NCBI GenBank assembly: GCA_016190825.1
Contig: JACPPV010000021.1
Span: forward strand, 1-61,779
Origin: Chloroflexota bacterium
Lineage (GTDB): Bacteria > Chloroflexota > Dehalococcoidia > Dehalococcoidales > UBA2162
Reading direction: 5' to 3'
Length of the DNA: 61,779 nt
The first letter of the stretch is position 1. The number at the start of each line of letters is the position of its first letter. Below, one piece after another: positions 1 to 10,066 of this stretch. Under the pieces are notes generated by a model. It was not told the DNA's origin and made no database searches. It saw only the letters and a list, made by a program, of their open reading frames with translations. The position numbers and the translations under genes were made by a program.

Positions 1-1
1 A

Positions 2-40
2 CGCCAAAGGTTTAAGGAGATGCGCCGTCTGGTCATTTAA
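2..40 (+). CDS. Possible C-terminal end of an upstream gene (partial)
   Basis: An open frame enters from the left edge and ends RRLVI-stop at 38-40. Only 12 codons lie inside the window, so neither the family nor the reality of the gene can be judged. The bases from 41 to about 247 show no other gene. Confidence 0.2.
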   Translation, partial: RQRFKEMRRLVI

Positions 41-247
41 TCCCTGGCAGAAAAATGGCTAAGTTCAGTCCCCAGGGGAATATCAAGCAGATAAATTGCC
101 CTATTTTCAGCTTAAAATTTCTTACCGCTCCTGATTTCCTTACCCTAACACATTTTCATCGTTGTTTGACCGGCTAATTTCCTTAACCATACCAGAAAAA
201 TCCTGGAAATTCCGTCGTTTCGCGGAAAGCTCAAATCCAGGCGGTCG

Positions 248-256
248 TGCTATAAT
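248..256 (+). promoter_or_regulatory. Extended -10 promoter of the CCA-adding enzyme gene
   Basis: TGCTATAAT at 248-256 is a perfect extended -10 box (TGn followed by TATAAT). No good -35 hexamer sits 16-18 bases upstream, which is usual for extended -10 promoters. Transcription would begin near 263, after the TTG at 162 and before the ATG at 276, which supports the shorter protein. Confidence 0.6.
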
Positions 257-275
257 TCAAGCCAGATTACGCTGG

Positions 276-1541
276 ATGGGCAAGATGCTGGAAGCTGCAA
301 ACCTTCGACGCCAAATGGTAAGGCAGATACCACTCGATACGATCGAGTTCCTGGAGTCCGCCGGACTAGTCGCCGCCAATAGCGGATGGCGCCTTTACCT
401 GGTTGGCGGAATGGTGCGTGACCTGTTCCTGAATAGGAAGACCGTCGACCTCGATCTGGTGGTAGAGGGCGATGCCGTCAACCTGGCACAGCGCCTAGCT
501 GAGATTACCGGGGGCAAGGTCGTGATCCATTCCCGCTTTGGCACGGCCACGCTCACGTGGACTGACCGGCGTATTGACCTGGCGACCGCCCGCGCTGAGT
601 CCTATGCCCGGCCGGGAGCGCTGCCAATAGTGAAGGCCGGTTCTCTGGTGGACGACCTCTTCCGCCGTGATTTTACTGTCAACGCCATGGCGGTTGACCT
701 CTCGCCAGGGCACTGGGGCAATCTGATTGACCCGTACGGTGGACGCTTCGACCTCAGCCGAAAGCTCATCCGCATCTTGCATGAAAAGAGTTTCGTTGAT
801 GACGCCACCCGCGTCTGGCGCGCAATACGCTATGAACAAAGACTTGGCTTCCATATCGAAGACATTACCCTCAGTCTTCTCAAGCGGGACTTGCCCCACC
901 TTGATTCCATTAGCGGCGACCGCATCCGCCATGAGATGGAGCTTACCTTGAGGGAAGAGTATCCTGAAAAGGTCCTGCGCCGGGCGGCAGAGCTTGGCGT
1001 TCTGGCAAAGCTTCATCCCGACCTGAAGGGGAACGGTTGGCTGAAGAGAAAATTTGAGGAGGCGCGTCAGTTGAGCGTCCCCGGGCGCCCATCGGTAAGT
1101 CTCTACCTGGCTTTGCTTGCTTATCCCCTGTGTGCCGGAGATGTGGAAAAACTAATCGCCTATCTACGGCTGCCCCGGTCGCTGGCTCATGTGCTGCGCA
1201 ATGTCGCTGTCCTCAAGGGCTCGCTGAGAGCGCTGGCCCAGCCGCGGCTGCACCCGAGCCGTGTCTACTTGCTTCTCAACCAATCTTCCCCTCCCGCTCT
1301 CGCCGCTCTTTCCATCGCCACAGATTCTGAGGTTGTTCGCGGGCACATCCGGGCTTATCTCGAAAGACTCCGTTATGTCAAACCTGCCCTCACCGGGGAT
1401 GACTTGAACAAAATGGGCATCGCTTCCGGCCCCCAAATTGGTGAAGTCCTCCGGAGACTTCTCGAAGCCAAACTGGCTGGAAAAGCAAAATCTAGGGAAG
1501 AGGAGGAAAGGCTGGTGGGGAGGTGGTCCCGTAGGACTTGA
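276..1541 (+). CDS. cca: CCA-adding tRNA nucleotidyltransferase / poly(A) polymerase family
   Basis: Class II nucleotidyltransferase that builds or repairs the 3'-CCA end of tRNAs in the cytoplasm. In the frame opened from TTG 162 the signature VGGMVRD lies at residues 81-87, the metal-binding DLD at 96-98, the RRDFTVNAMAV motif at 168-178 and the RVWRAIRYEQRLGF helix at 217-230; subtract 38 for the start used here. I chose ATG 276 because an extended -10 box at 248-256 would place the transcript start after TTG 162. There is no clear Shine-Dalgarno, consistent with a short leader. The length of 421 residues suits the family. CCA-adding and plain poly(A)-polymerase activity cannot be separated by eye, so the symbol is the likeliest option. 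The gene stands alone, with its own promoter. Confidence 0.88.
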   Translation: MGKMLEAANLRRQMVRQIPLDTIEFLESAGLVAANSGWRLYLVGGMVRDLFLNRKTVDLDLVVEGDAVNLAQRLAEITGGKVVIHSRFGTATLTWTDRRIDLATARAESYARPGALPIVKAGSLVDDLFRRDFTVNAMAVDLSPGHWGNLIDPYGGRFDLSRKLIRILHEKSFVDDATRVWRAIRYEQRLGFHIEDITLSLLKRDLPHLDSISGDRIRHEMELTLREEYPEKVLRRAAELGVLAKLHPDLKGNGWLKRKFEEARQLSVPGRPSVSLYLALLAYPLCAGDVEKLIAYLRLPRSLAHVLRNVAVLKGSLRALAQPRLHPSRVYLLLNQSSPPALAALSIATDSEVVRGHIRAYLERLRYVKPALTGDDLNKMGIASGPQIGEVLRRLLEAKLAGKAKSREEEERLVGRWSRRT

Positions 1542-1563
1542 AAAAAATGGCTCTTTTTGCTGA

Positions 1564-1592
1564 GTGACAGGACCCCCTCTTTCGGCTATATT
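1564..1592 (+). promoter_or_regulatory. Sigma-70-type promoter, near-leaderless
   Basis: GTGACA (1564-1569), a 17-base spacer and TATATT (1587-1592). The predicted transcript start falls at about 1599-1601, on the ATG at 1601, so the following gene is probably leaderless; no Shine-Dalgarno is present. Confidence 0.6.
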
Positions 1593-1600
1593 ATTAACTT

Positions 1601-3178
1601 ATGAGGTCTGAAAGAAAATCAGCCCGGCTACCGGAGATAGCGGAAGCCTTGCTCGATCCGCGGGCATATCCCGAAAAACCGGAAAGGATCGAGATGGTGC
1701 AGACTCAGATGTCTTTTGTCTTTCTCACCGGAGACTATGTCTACAAGGTCAAGAAGCCGGTGAACCTGGGATACCTGGACTATACCACCCTCGAAAAGCG
1801 CCGCTATTTCTGTCAACGGGAAGTTGAACTGAACCAGCGCCTGTGCCCGGAAACCTACCTGGGAGTGGTGCCACTGACTAGAAGAAGGAAGAAAATTGTC
1901 CTCGGTGGCCGGAGCGAGGCTGTCGATTATGCCGTCAAGATGCGCCAGCTCCCACGGGACAGGATGCTGGACGTGCTTCTGGGAAAGGAGCAGGTAATAC
2001 CGGAGATGATCAGTCAGGTGGCGCAAAAGGTGGTGGAATTCCACCGGAAGGCGGAGACCAGCGCCGTCATCAGGACCTTCGGCAACATCTTTACCATCAG
2101 GACCAACACCGATGAGAATTTCCGGCAGACCGAAAAATACACTGGCGTAACTATTTCACAAAGCAAATACGAACGGATAAAGTATTATACCGGCCAGTTC
2201 CTGAAGAGCGAAGACTTCCTTCTGGAGCAGAGGGTTGCTGGCGACAGGATCAGGGATTGCCATGGCGATCTTCATGCGGCGCACGTTTGCTTCAGTGACG
2301 GTATCTGCATCTATGACTGCATCGAGTTTAGCGACCGTTTCCGCTACGGGGACGTCGCCTCTGAGGTGGCTTTTCTGGCTATGGACCTTGACCACCACGG
2401 CCGGGCTGACCTTTCCCGGGCTTTTGTCAACACTTATGTGGACTCAAGCGGGGACAAGGAGCTAATCGGGGTGCTCAATTTCTACAAGTGCTATCGCGCC
2501 TATGTCCGGGGGAAAGTGGAGAGCTTCAAGCTCGATGACCCTTACATCAGTGACACAGAAAAGCAGGACGTTCGGGAAGCGGCTGCCAGTTATTTTGACC
2601 TGGCGGGCTTTTATACTAGGGCAAAGCCCGTGCTGTTCATCACCGTCGGGCTGATGGGCACGGGTAAGACCGCCCTCGCCCGTGCGCTGGCAAAGAGAAC
2701 GGGGACGGTTGTCATCTCTTCGGATGTCACCCGCAAGCAACTGGCTTCAGTCCCGCTGACCGAGCACCGGTTCGAGCAACTCAATGCCGGAATCTACTCG
2801 CAGGATTTTACCCGCCGGACATATGATACAATGTTTGCCGCAGCGGGACGTATTTTAGCTGAAGGCGGCTCAGTTATCCTGGACGCCTCTTTCATAAAGT
2901 CGGAGGAGCGCCTGAAGGCGAGAGAGCTGGCGCGGGAAACGGGAGCTGACTTCTTTGTCCTTGAATGCAAACTAGGCGAAGAGCAGGTCAAGCAGCGCCT
3001 GACGCAGCGATTGGAAGAAGGAACGGTCTCCGATGGCCGCTGGGAAATCTACGGACCGCAGAAAAAAAGTTTCGAGCCGGTAGTCGAGGTTTCCGCCCAA
3101 AACTATGTTATAATTGATACTTCGAAACCGGTGCAGGATATTGTGAGACAGGTCATGGAAAAGATTGGAGAAGGGTAG
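1601..3178 (+). CDS. Bifunctional phosphotransferase-like / P-loop kinase protein (COG2187-COG0645 fusion)
   Basis: A 525-residue two-domain protein. The N-terminal 330 residues resemble the aminoglycoside/choline kinase fold: the Brenner-type motif CHGDLHAAH lies near residues 223-231, followed by IYDCIEF for metal binding. The C-terminal part has a Walker A motif (GLMGTGKTALA, near 348-358) and resembles zeta-toxin or gluconate-kinase-like P-loop kinases. This fusion is widespread as the bifunctional aminoglycoside phosphotransferase/ATP-binding protein, but its substrate is unknown; the resistance label is historical and should not be taken literally. The start coincides with a predicted transcription start (promoter 1564-1592). 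It is monocistronic. Confidence 0.85.
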   Translation: MRSERKSARLPEIAEALLDPRAYPEKPERIEMVQTQMSFVFLTGDYVYKVKKPVNLGYLDYTTLEKRRYFCQREVELNQRLCPETYLGVVPLTRRRKKIVLGGRSEAVDYAVKMRQLPRDRMLDVLLGKEQVIPEMISQVAQKVVEFHRKAETSAVIRTFGNIFTIRTNTDENFRQTEKYTGVTISQSKYERIKYYTGQFLKSEDFLLEQRVAGDRIRDCHGDLHAAHVCFSDGICIYDCIEFSDRFRYGDVASEVAFLAMDLDHHGRADLSRAFVNTYVDSSGDKELIGVLNFYKCYRAYVRGKVESFKLDDPYISDTEKQDVREAAASYFDLAGFYTRAKPVLFITVGLMGTGKTALARALAKRTGTVVISSDVTRKQLASVPLTEHRFEQLNAGIYSQDFTRRTYDTMFAAAGRILAEGGSVILDASFIKSEERLKARELARETGADFFVLECKLGEEQVKQRLTQRLEEGTVSDGRWEIYGPQKKSFEPVVEVSAQNYVIIDTSKPVQDIVRQVMEKIGEG

Positions 3179-3192
3179 GGAATCATCATAAC

Positions 3193-4584
<1,392 letters not shown>

Positions 4585-4607
4585 AGGGCGATGTCGAGAG
4601 ATCTTCC

Positions 4608-4790
4608 GGTCGTCTCCCCCTTTGGAAAAGGGGGATTAGAGGGATTTCAATGCAGCAAATCCCTCTCAGTCTCCCTTTACGAAAAGGAGATGAAGCAGTT
4701 TGATGGCGCAAGCGGGGTCTACTGGTCGCATGGTGTAGATTCCCGCTCCCGTGTCGAGGCACAGGATAAGCTTCGCGGGAATGACAAAGA
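4608..4790 (+). repeat. Two dispersed-repeat units between ahcY and metK
   Basis: The first unit contains the hairpin CCCCCTTTGGAAAAGGGGG, also seen in shorter form near 28624-28640. The second is bounded by ATTCCCGC (4739-4746) and GCGGGAAT (4775-4782) and starts with GTAGATTCCCGC, as does the copy at 21969-21990. No convincing gene lies in this 233-base gap. Confidence 0.55.
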
Positions 4791-4817
4791 TAGGCAGCAT
4801 AAATGGGAAGGAGAGGC

Positions 4818-6032
4818 ATGAGTAACTGTTTTGAAATTTCATCAAGGTATCTTTTTACATCGGAATCCGTCACCGAGGGACATCCGGACAAGATATGCGA
4901 CCAGGTGTCTGATGGGATTCTTGACGCCATCCTCAAAGACGATCCCAACGGTCGCGTGGCGTGCGAGGTAGCGGTAACCACCGGCCTGGTAATCGTTCTC
5001 GGCCAGATTACCACCAGGACGTACGCTGATATCCCGGCAATTGTCCGCCGGGTGGTCAAAGACATTGGCTACACGCGTCCGGAGTATGGGTTTGATTATG
5101 AATCATGCGGCGTGCTGGTCTCGGTCAACCCGCAATCGGCTGACATCGATCTCGGAGTCAGCAAGTCGCTTGAGGTCAAAAAAAGCGAAGCCGAGGTCAC
5201 CGATTTTGACAAGATAGGCGCCGGCGACCAGGGAATGATGGTCGGTTATGCCTGCAACGAGACGCCAGAGCTAATGCCTTTGCCCGTTTCATTAGCCCAG
5301 AGACTTTGTCTGCGGCTGGCTGAGGTAAGGAAAAACGGGACTTTGCCGTACCTGCGCCCCGACGGCAAATCCCAGGTCACGGTTGAGTATTCAAAGGGCG
5401 TGCCGAAGCGGGTCACCAGCGTGGTCATCGCCGCTCAGCACAACGACGACGTCACCTCTGAGAAGATTGAGAAAGATGTTATCAAGCATGTTATCCGGGA
5501 GATTGTGCCGGAGCCGCTGATTGATAAGGATACCCAGTTTTACGTTAACGCTACGGGGCGCTTCGTTATCGGCGGGCCGGTGGCTGACACCGGATTCACC
5601 GGACGCAAGATACTGGTTGATACCTACGGGGGAATTGCCCGGCACGGCGGCGGCGCCTTCTCCGGAAAGGACCCCACCAAGGTGGACCGCTCCGCCGCCT
5701 ATATGGCGCGCTACATTGCCAAGAACATCGTGGCAGCCGGCCTCGCCGACCGCCTGGAGATACAGATATCATATGTCATCGGCAAAGCCTGCCCGCTCTC
5801 CGTCTCAATAGAGACCTTCGGCACGGAGAAAGTTGACGCTGACTTCATTCTCAGTCTGATTGACAAGCACTTCGACCTCCGGCCGGAGGCAATCATCCAG
5901 TACCTGAAGCTGCGCCGTCCCATCTACAAGCAGACGGCAGCATACGGCCACTTCGGGCGGACAGACCTGGACCTCCCCTGGGAAAAGACGGACAAAGCTG
6001 CCATTCTCAAGAAAGAGGCGATGGGGAGGTAG
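4818..6032 (+). CDS. metK: S-adenosylmethionine synthetase
   Basis: Makes S-adenosylmethionine from methionine and ATP. Bacterial-type signatures are present: [19 protein letters not shown] near the N-terminus (ATP and metal binding), [12 protein letters not shown] (family consensus GAGDQGLMFGYA) and the glycine-rich [16 protein letters not shown] loop. I chose ATG 4818 because AAGGAGAGG lies just upstream; an in-frame ATG at 4803 would sit before that ribosome-binding site. The length of 404 residues is typical. With ahcY upstream it forms a SAM-cycle pair separated by repeat sequence. The window is rich in SAM users: three or more methyltransferases, radical SAM enzymes and a SAM hydrolase. 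Confidence 0.97.
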   Translation: MSNCFEISSRYLFTSESVTEGHPDKICDQVSDGILDAILKDDPNGRVACEVAVTTGLVIVLGQITTRTYADIPAIVRRVVKDIGYTRPEYGFDYESCGVLVSVNPQSADIDLGVSKSLEVKKSEAEVTDFDKIGAGDQGMMVGYACNETPELMPLPVSLAQRLCLRLAEVRKNGTLPYLRPDGKSQVTVEYSKGVPKRVTSVVIAAQHNDDVTSEKIEKDVIKHVIREIVPEPLIDKDTQFYVNATGRFVIGGPVADTGFTGRKILVDTYGGIARHGGGAFSGKDPTKVDRSAAYMARYIAKNIVAAGLADRLEIQISYVIGKACPLSVSIETFGTEKVDADFILSLIDKHFDLRPEAIIQYLKLRRPIYKQTAAYGHFGRTDLDLPWEKTDKAAILKKEAMGR

Positions 6033-6074
6033 CTGAGGTATCCGCCCTCAGATTTGCGGTAAGTGCTGTTAGCG

Positions 6075-6770
6075 ATGAACTTTGTTTTCGTGGATGAAAC
6101 TGGCGACCCAGGTGCCGAGATTTCCAAAGGGGCATCCCCTTACTTTGGAATGGTCTCACTAAGTGTAAGAGATGAACATTATGAAGCTGTTAGGCTTCTC
6201 CTGGCTCAAATACATTGGCTGTGTGGGACAGCAGCCTGTTTGGAGTTAGGGTCTAGCAACCCTATTAGAGCGTTAAATCTGTTACGTGGACTGCGCGAAT
6301 TGGTAAGAAGCGAGATCATTTCCGTTTCAGCGATGTATATTAAGAAGGAAACCTACGGCGGACGCTACCTGACGTGGTCGCCGCCCGATGTGCCTTTAAA
6401 GGAATGGAGATATTATCTTCGCAATTATCTGCTTCGACATCTTCTGGAATTTCACTTCGCAAGCCCTGGGAGTGCGTCCGAACCTGTGGACTTGATATTG
6501 GACCGGGTCATCCTTACTGAAAGCCAAAGAAAAAACACTTTCGACTATCTGAATAGCGCAAACTCTATTCCACTACGTAGAAAATTTGAGATACCTTCTA
6601 TCGAATTCTTGACGTTGGCCGACTCAGAATACGTTGGTGGGCTTGAGATTGCTCACGTCATGGCTGACGTACTTAAGGAACAACTGAAAGAGACTATCAT
6701 TTCAACCGCAAAGGAGGTTGCAGATTTTATGAAGATAGAGCTTTTCGTCGGTGACGACAAACCCGGATAA
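6075..6770 (+). CDS. DUF3800 domain protein
   Basis: The N-terminus reads MNFVFVDETGDPG, the DUF3800 signature, an RNase H-like fold with an acidic site beginning at the DE-x-GD motif. Near the C-terminus LADSEYVGGLEIAHVMAD matches the second conserved acidic stretch. DUF3800 proteins are common in accessory DNA and have been suggested to be nucleases, but no function is established. ATG 6075 is used; the frame also opens with GTG 6063. Base composition is visibly lower in G+C than metK before it and the mutase after it, which suggests it was acquired. It has no operon partner. Confidence 0.7.
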   Translation: MNFVFVDETGDPGAEISKGASPYFGMVSLSVRDEHYEAVRLLLAQIHWLCGTAACLELGSSNPIRALNLLRGLRELVRSEIISVSAMYIKKETYGGRYLTWSPPDVPLKEWRYYLRNYLLRHLLEFHFASPGSASEPVDLILDRVILTESQRKNTFDYLNSANSIPLRRKFEIPSIEFLTLADSEYVGGLEIAHVMADVLKEQLKETIISTAKEVADFMKIELFVGDDKPG

Positions 6771-6776
6771 CTGATT

Positions 6777-6817
6777 GGGGGAGACAGGCCACCTCAACGA
6801 AGCGACCTGCCTCCCCC
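6777..6817 (+). terminator. Stem-loop after the DUF3800 gene
   Basis: GGGGGAGACAGG (6777-6788) pairs with CCTGCCTCCCCC (6806-6817) with one mismatch. The position right after a stop codon suggests a terminator, but no U-run follows on either strand, so its role is uncertain. Confidence 0.4.
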
Positions 6818-6847
6818 GCTATTAGCAAATATTTACTTGCGGCTAGC

Positions 6848-6876
6848 AACATTACATGTAATGTTGCATGTATAAT
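6848..6876 (+). promoter_or_regulatory. 18-bp perfect palindrome beside a TATAAT box
   Basis: AACATTACATGTAATGTT (6848-6865) is a perfect palindrome. TATAAT follows at 6871-6876, about 98 bases before the mutase start. The palindrome occupies the -35 region, where a dimeric repressor could block RNA polymerase. No standard -35 hexamer lies at the right distance. Operator function is an inference. Confidence 0.4.
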
Positions 6877-6973
6877 ATAACCAATTTGACGCGCGGTGTC
6901 AAGGTGGTAAGGGCATATCTTACGAGCGCTTACGTATCTCTATTACTATAGAGCACCTGCGAGGAGGTAGGGT

Positions 6974-8404
6974 TTGGTGGCTAATCCAATAAAATTCGGC
7001 ACTGACGGCTGGCGGGCAATAATTGCCCAGGATTTCACCTTTGATAATGTCCGAATCTGCGCCCAGGCAACCGCTGAGTACCTGAAAGAATCGGGGATGG
7101 CAGACCACGGACTGATAATCGGCTATGACACCCGCTTCGCCTCGGAGGACTTTGCTGCCGCGGCGGCGGAGGTTGTTGCTGGAAACGGCATCAAGGCGTT
7201 CCTCTGCAATAAGCCAGCCCCCACTCCTGTCGTTAGCTACGGCACCCTGGCGCGGAAGGCCGGCGGCGCCATCATCATCACCGCCAGCCACAATCCTGGG
7301 GCCTGGAACGGCTTCAAATACAAGGTTGAGACTGGCTCCAGCGCCCCGCCTGAAGTTACTTCAAAAATAGAATCACATATCGCCCGTGTAGTTGATTCGG
7401 GTCAGATAAAACACCTGGCACTGCCCCAGGCCGCCAAACAGGGACTGCTGGAATATATCGACCTTGTCCCGGTCTACCTTGACCAGCTTAAGAAACTGGT
7501 CGATCTGGACAGGCTGCGCCGAGCTAAACTGAAGGTGGTAATCGACTCCATGTGGGGGGCAGGCGCCGGCTATCTGAAGGAACTCCTGAGCGGCGGCGCG
7601 ATGGAGGTAATCGAGATACACGGCGAGCGCAACCCCGCCTTCCCGGAGATGGAGCGTCCTGAGCCGATCATGCCCAACCTGGATCCCCTTTCGGCCAAAA
7701 TCAAGGAACAAAAGGCGAGCGTGGGGCTAGCCACAGACGGCGATGCCGACCGCATGGGCATCGTTGATGAAAACGGCGTGTTTCTCACCCAGCTTCAGGT
7801 GTTTGCCTTGCTTTGCCTCTATTTGCTGGATGCCCGGGGTGAGCAGGGCGCGCTAGTCAAAACGGTCACCGCTTCCAGTATGCTCTACCGCCTGGGGGAG
7901 ATTTTCAACGTTCCGGTATTCGAGACGCCGGTGGGCTTCCGATACATCGCGCCAGTGATGGAGAAGCAGAATGCGCTTATCGGTGGAGAGGAAAGCGGCG
8001 GCTATGGCTTCCGCGGCCATGTGCTGGAAAGGGACGGCATCCTGGCGAACCTCTATTTCCTCGACTTCATGGTCAGGACGGGCAAATCGCCCTCAGAACT
8101 TCTGGCTTACCTTTACAGCAAGACGGGCTCACACCACTACCGGCGGATAGACGTGACCTTCCCGGCAGATGAGCGCAAGGCTATAATCGACCGTGTCAGC
8201 CAGAACCCTCCCCGGACTGTTGGCGACGTTTCAGTGGTCAAATCTGATACAGTGGACGGGTTCCGTTTTACTCTGGCTGATGGCGCCTGGCTGCTCATCC
8301 GCTTTTCCGGAACGGAGCCGGTGCTGCGCATTTACGCTGAAAATGGCACGCCCGCACGGGTCGAAGAGATGCTTGAGGCGGGTAAGAAACTGGCGGGTGT
8401 CTAG
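6974..8404 (+). CDS. Phosphoglucomutase/phosphomannomutase family protein
   Basis: Alpha-D-phosphohexomutase that interconverts hexose 1- and 6-phosphates. All four active-site segments are visible: the phosphoserine loop TASHNP (residues 103-108, Ser105), the Mg-binding loop DGDADR (255-260), the sugar-binding loop GEESGG (338-343) and the phosphate-binding loop RFSGTEP (443-449). The start is TTG 6974 or GTG 6977; GAGGAGG (6961-6967) serves either. The next gene, seven bases away, is a mannose-6-phosphate isomerase-like cupin, which points to mannose or GDP-mannose metabolism, but the preferred sugar cannot be read from the sequence. Confidence 0.93.
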   Translation: MVANPIKFGTDGWRAIIAQDFTFDNVRICAQATAEYLKESGMADHGLIIGYDTRFASEDFAAAAAEVVAGNGIKAFLCNKPAPTPVVSYGTLARKAGGAIIITASHNPGAWNGFKYKVETGSSAPPEVTSKIESHIARVVDSGQIKHLALPQAAKQGLLEYIDLVPVYLDQLKKLVDLDRLRRAKLKVVIDSMWGAGAGYLKELLSGGAMEVIEIHGERNPAFPEMERPEPIMPNLDPLSAKIKEQKASVGLATDGDADRMGIVDENGVFLTQLQVFALLCLYLLDARGEQGALVKTVTASSMLYRLGEIFNVPVFETPVGFRYIAPVMEKQNALIGGEESGGYGFRGHVLERDGILANLYFLDFMVRTGKSPSELLAYLYSKTGSHHYRRIDVTFPADERKAIIDRVSQNPPRTVGDVSVVKSDTVDGFRFTLADGAWLLIRFSGTEPVLRIYAENGTPARVEEMLEAGKKLAGV

Positions 8405-8410
8405 CCGACT

Positions 8411-8764
8411 ATGAAAGATAGACTCCCACGAAGAGTTGAAAAACCTTGGGGATATGAACTTATCCTGGCGCATACCCCGAAGTATGCCGGCAAGCTCATT
8501 TTTGTCAAAAAAGGGCATCGTCTCAGCCTTCAGTATCACCGGGAAAAGGACGAAAGCTTCTACATCCATGAAGGCAAAGCTATCATCGAAATGGATGGGC
8601 GCGGAGGCGAACTTGCGGAGACAACCCTCCTGGCAGGCTGCTGTGTGCGCATCCAGCCTATGACGAGGCATCGTCTGAAGGCGCTCGAAGACACAACGAT
8701 ATTTGAATTCTCCACGCCTGAGCTGGAAGACATCGAACGCCTATCCGATGACTACGGGCGATGA
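8411..8764 (+). CDS. Cupin, mannose-6-phosphate isomerase type II-like
   Basis: A 117-residue single cupin domain starting with the VEKPWGYELI motif typical of the C-terminal isomerase domain of bifunctional mannose-1-phosphate guanylyltransferase/isomerases. The metal-binding histidines lie in QYHREKDE and in the later TRHRL segment. Stand-alone versions of this domain occur in many bacteria. It lies seven bases downstream of the phosphohexomutase and is probably cotranscribed; the pair could make mannose phosphates for glycans. Isomerase activity of the single domain is an inference from family membership. Confidence 0.8.
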   Translation: MKDRLPRRVEKPWGYELILAHTPKYAGKLIFVKKGHRLSLQYHREKDESFYIHEGKAIIEMDGRGGELAETTLLAGCCVRIQPMTRHRLKALEDTTIFEFSTPELEDIERLSDDYGR

Positions 8765-8828
8765 GTCGGAGCGTTACTTGATGTCCCTTCCGTGCTCGCC
8801 CCAATAATCCTGACCGCCTCTCTCCATT

Positions 8829-8857
8829 TTGGCAATCCAGGACGGATATGTTAAACT
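8829..8857 (+). promoter_or_regulatory. Promoter of the ispD-ispF-cysS cluster
   Basis: TTGGCA (8829-8834), a 17-base spacer and TAAACT (8852-8857), the latter preceded by TG one base upstream (extended -10). The start would fall near 8864, a few bases before ATG 8870. Confidence 0.45.
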
Positions 8858-8869
8858 CAATCTATTGTA

Positions 8870-9556
8870 ATGTTGGGGAAGGAAAAAGTCGGTGTCGTCA
8901 TCGCCGCGGCCGGTTCGAGCCAGAGGATGGGCGGCATTGATAAGATGTTTGCGCCACTCGCTGGCCAGCCGCTTTTGGCACGGGAGATAGATGTCTTCCA
9001 GCAGTGCGAAGCGGTCGACCAGATCGTGCTCGTCCTCAACGAGGCAAATCTGGAGCAGGGCCGGCTGCTGGTCTCAGAGTGCAAGTTCTCGAAGGTGACC
9101 GACGTTTGTCCGGGCGGAGCGCGCCGCCAGGACTCGGTGGGGAACGGGCTCACCCGGCTGAAGAGCTGTAACTGGGTAATCGTCCACGATGGCGCCCGTC
9201 CCCTGGTCAGCGCGGACTTGATAATGCGCGGCCTGGAAGCCGCCGCGGAAACGGGAGCCGCCATTGCCGCCGTGCCGATGACGGATACCGTCAAAATGGT
9301 TGACCGGGATGGCTTTGTGGAGAGGACCCTCGAAAGGCAGGACCTGTGGGCGGTCCAGACACCGCAGGTCTTCCGTTTTGCTATAATAAACGAAGCCTAC
9401 CACCACGCCCGGAATGACGTCACCGATGACGCGGCGCTGGTGGAGCATCTGGGCTGCAGAGTCAAGGTCTATATAAGCTCGTATGATAATATCAAGGTGA
9501 CCACCCCTGCTGACCTGGCTCTCGTCGGGCTTCTTTGGGAAAAACGTGAAAAATAA
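8870..9556 (+). CDS. ispD: 2-C-methyl-D-erythritol 4-phosphate cytidylyltransferase
   Basis: Third step of the non-mevalonate (MEP) isoprenoid pathway: couples CTP to methylerythritol 4-phosphate. The nucleotide-binding AAAGSSQRMGG motif lies near residues 12-22, VHDGARPLV marks the middle of the fold, and TDDAALVE plus NIKVTTPADL the C-terminal substrate region. The length of 228 residues is typical. Only a very short leader separates the predicted promoter from ATG 8870. ispF follows with a one-base gap, so the two enzymes are cotranscribed. The isoprenoids made here could supply the prenyl donor for the UbiA-type enzyme at 13652-15193. Confidence 0.95.
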   Translation: MLGKEKVGVVIAAAGSSQRMGGIDKMFAPLAGQPLLAREIDVFQQCEAVDQIVLVLNEANLEQGRLLVSECKFSKVTDVCPGGARRQDSVGNGLTRLKSCNWVIVHDGARPLVSADLIMRGLEAAAETGAAIAAVPMTDTVKMVDRDGFVERTLERQDLWAVQTPQVFRFAIINEAYHHARNDVTDDAALVEHLGCRVKVYISSYDNIKVTTPADLALVGLLWEKREK

Positions 9557-9557
9557 G

Positions 9558-10046
9558 ATGCGCATTGGGCTGGGTTTCGATGTTCACCCGCTGGTAGCAG
9601 GAAGGCGGCTGGTGCTGGGCGGCGTCGAAATTCCCTTCGGTAAAGGACTCGGCGGCTGGAGCGATGGTGATGTCCTGACCCACGCTATTATCGATGCGCT
9701 GCTCGGCGCAGCCGGGCTTGGTGACATCGGCCAGTATTTTCCACCCGGCGAAGCCGAATACCGGGACATTTCCAGCCTCATCCTGCTCGCTCGTGTCAGA
9801 GATGAGTTGAGAGAGAATGGTTGGGAGGTCGGCAACATTGACGCCAACGTCCTGGCCGAACAGCCCAAACTGAGGGATTTCATCGAGGAAATCAGACAGG
9901 AGCTCAGCCGGACGCTGGCCATCGCCCCTGATAGGGTGAGCATTAAGGCGAAGACCGCCAACGGGCTCGGGCCAATCGGTCAGGGTGAGGGCATTGGCGC
10001 TCAGGCAATTGCTTTGATCGAAGGTGCTGATTTCAGGACAGTATAG
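9558..10046 (+). CDS. ispF: 2-C-methyl-D-erythritol 2,4-cyclodiphosphate synthase
   Basis: Fifth MEP-pathway step, cyclising the CDP-methylerythritol phosphate intermediate with loss of CMP. The Zn ligands of the GFDVH motif (Asp8, His10) are at the N-terminus; SDGDVLTHAIIDALLGA and the C-terminal GLGPIGQGEGIGAQA complete the signature. ATG 9558 is one base after the ispD stop and gives 162 residues, the family norm; a GTG at 9546 inside ispD is less likely. ispD and ispF are often fused in other bacteria; here they are separate but adjacent. Confidence 0.96.
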   Translation: MRIGLGFDVHPLVAGRRLVLGGVEIPFGKGLGGWSDGDVLTHAIIDALLGAAGLGDIGQYFPPGEAEYRDISSLILLARVRDELRENGWEVGNIDANVLAEQPKLRDFIEEIRQELSRTLAIAPDRVSIKAKTANGLGPIGQGEGIGAQAIALIEGADFRTV

Positions 10047-10066
10047 AGTGATTTAGAGGTATTCGA

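Noticed and set aside
162-275. N-terminal extension of the CCA-adding enzyme from TTG 162
   Set aside because: An extended -10 box lies inside it, so it would not be transcribed from that promoter; the domain begins well after ATG 276.
1601-3178. Antibiotic-resistance phosphotransferase
   Set aside because: The kinase-like domain is fused to a P-loop domain as in a widespread family of unknown substrate; nothing supports drug modification.
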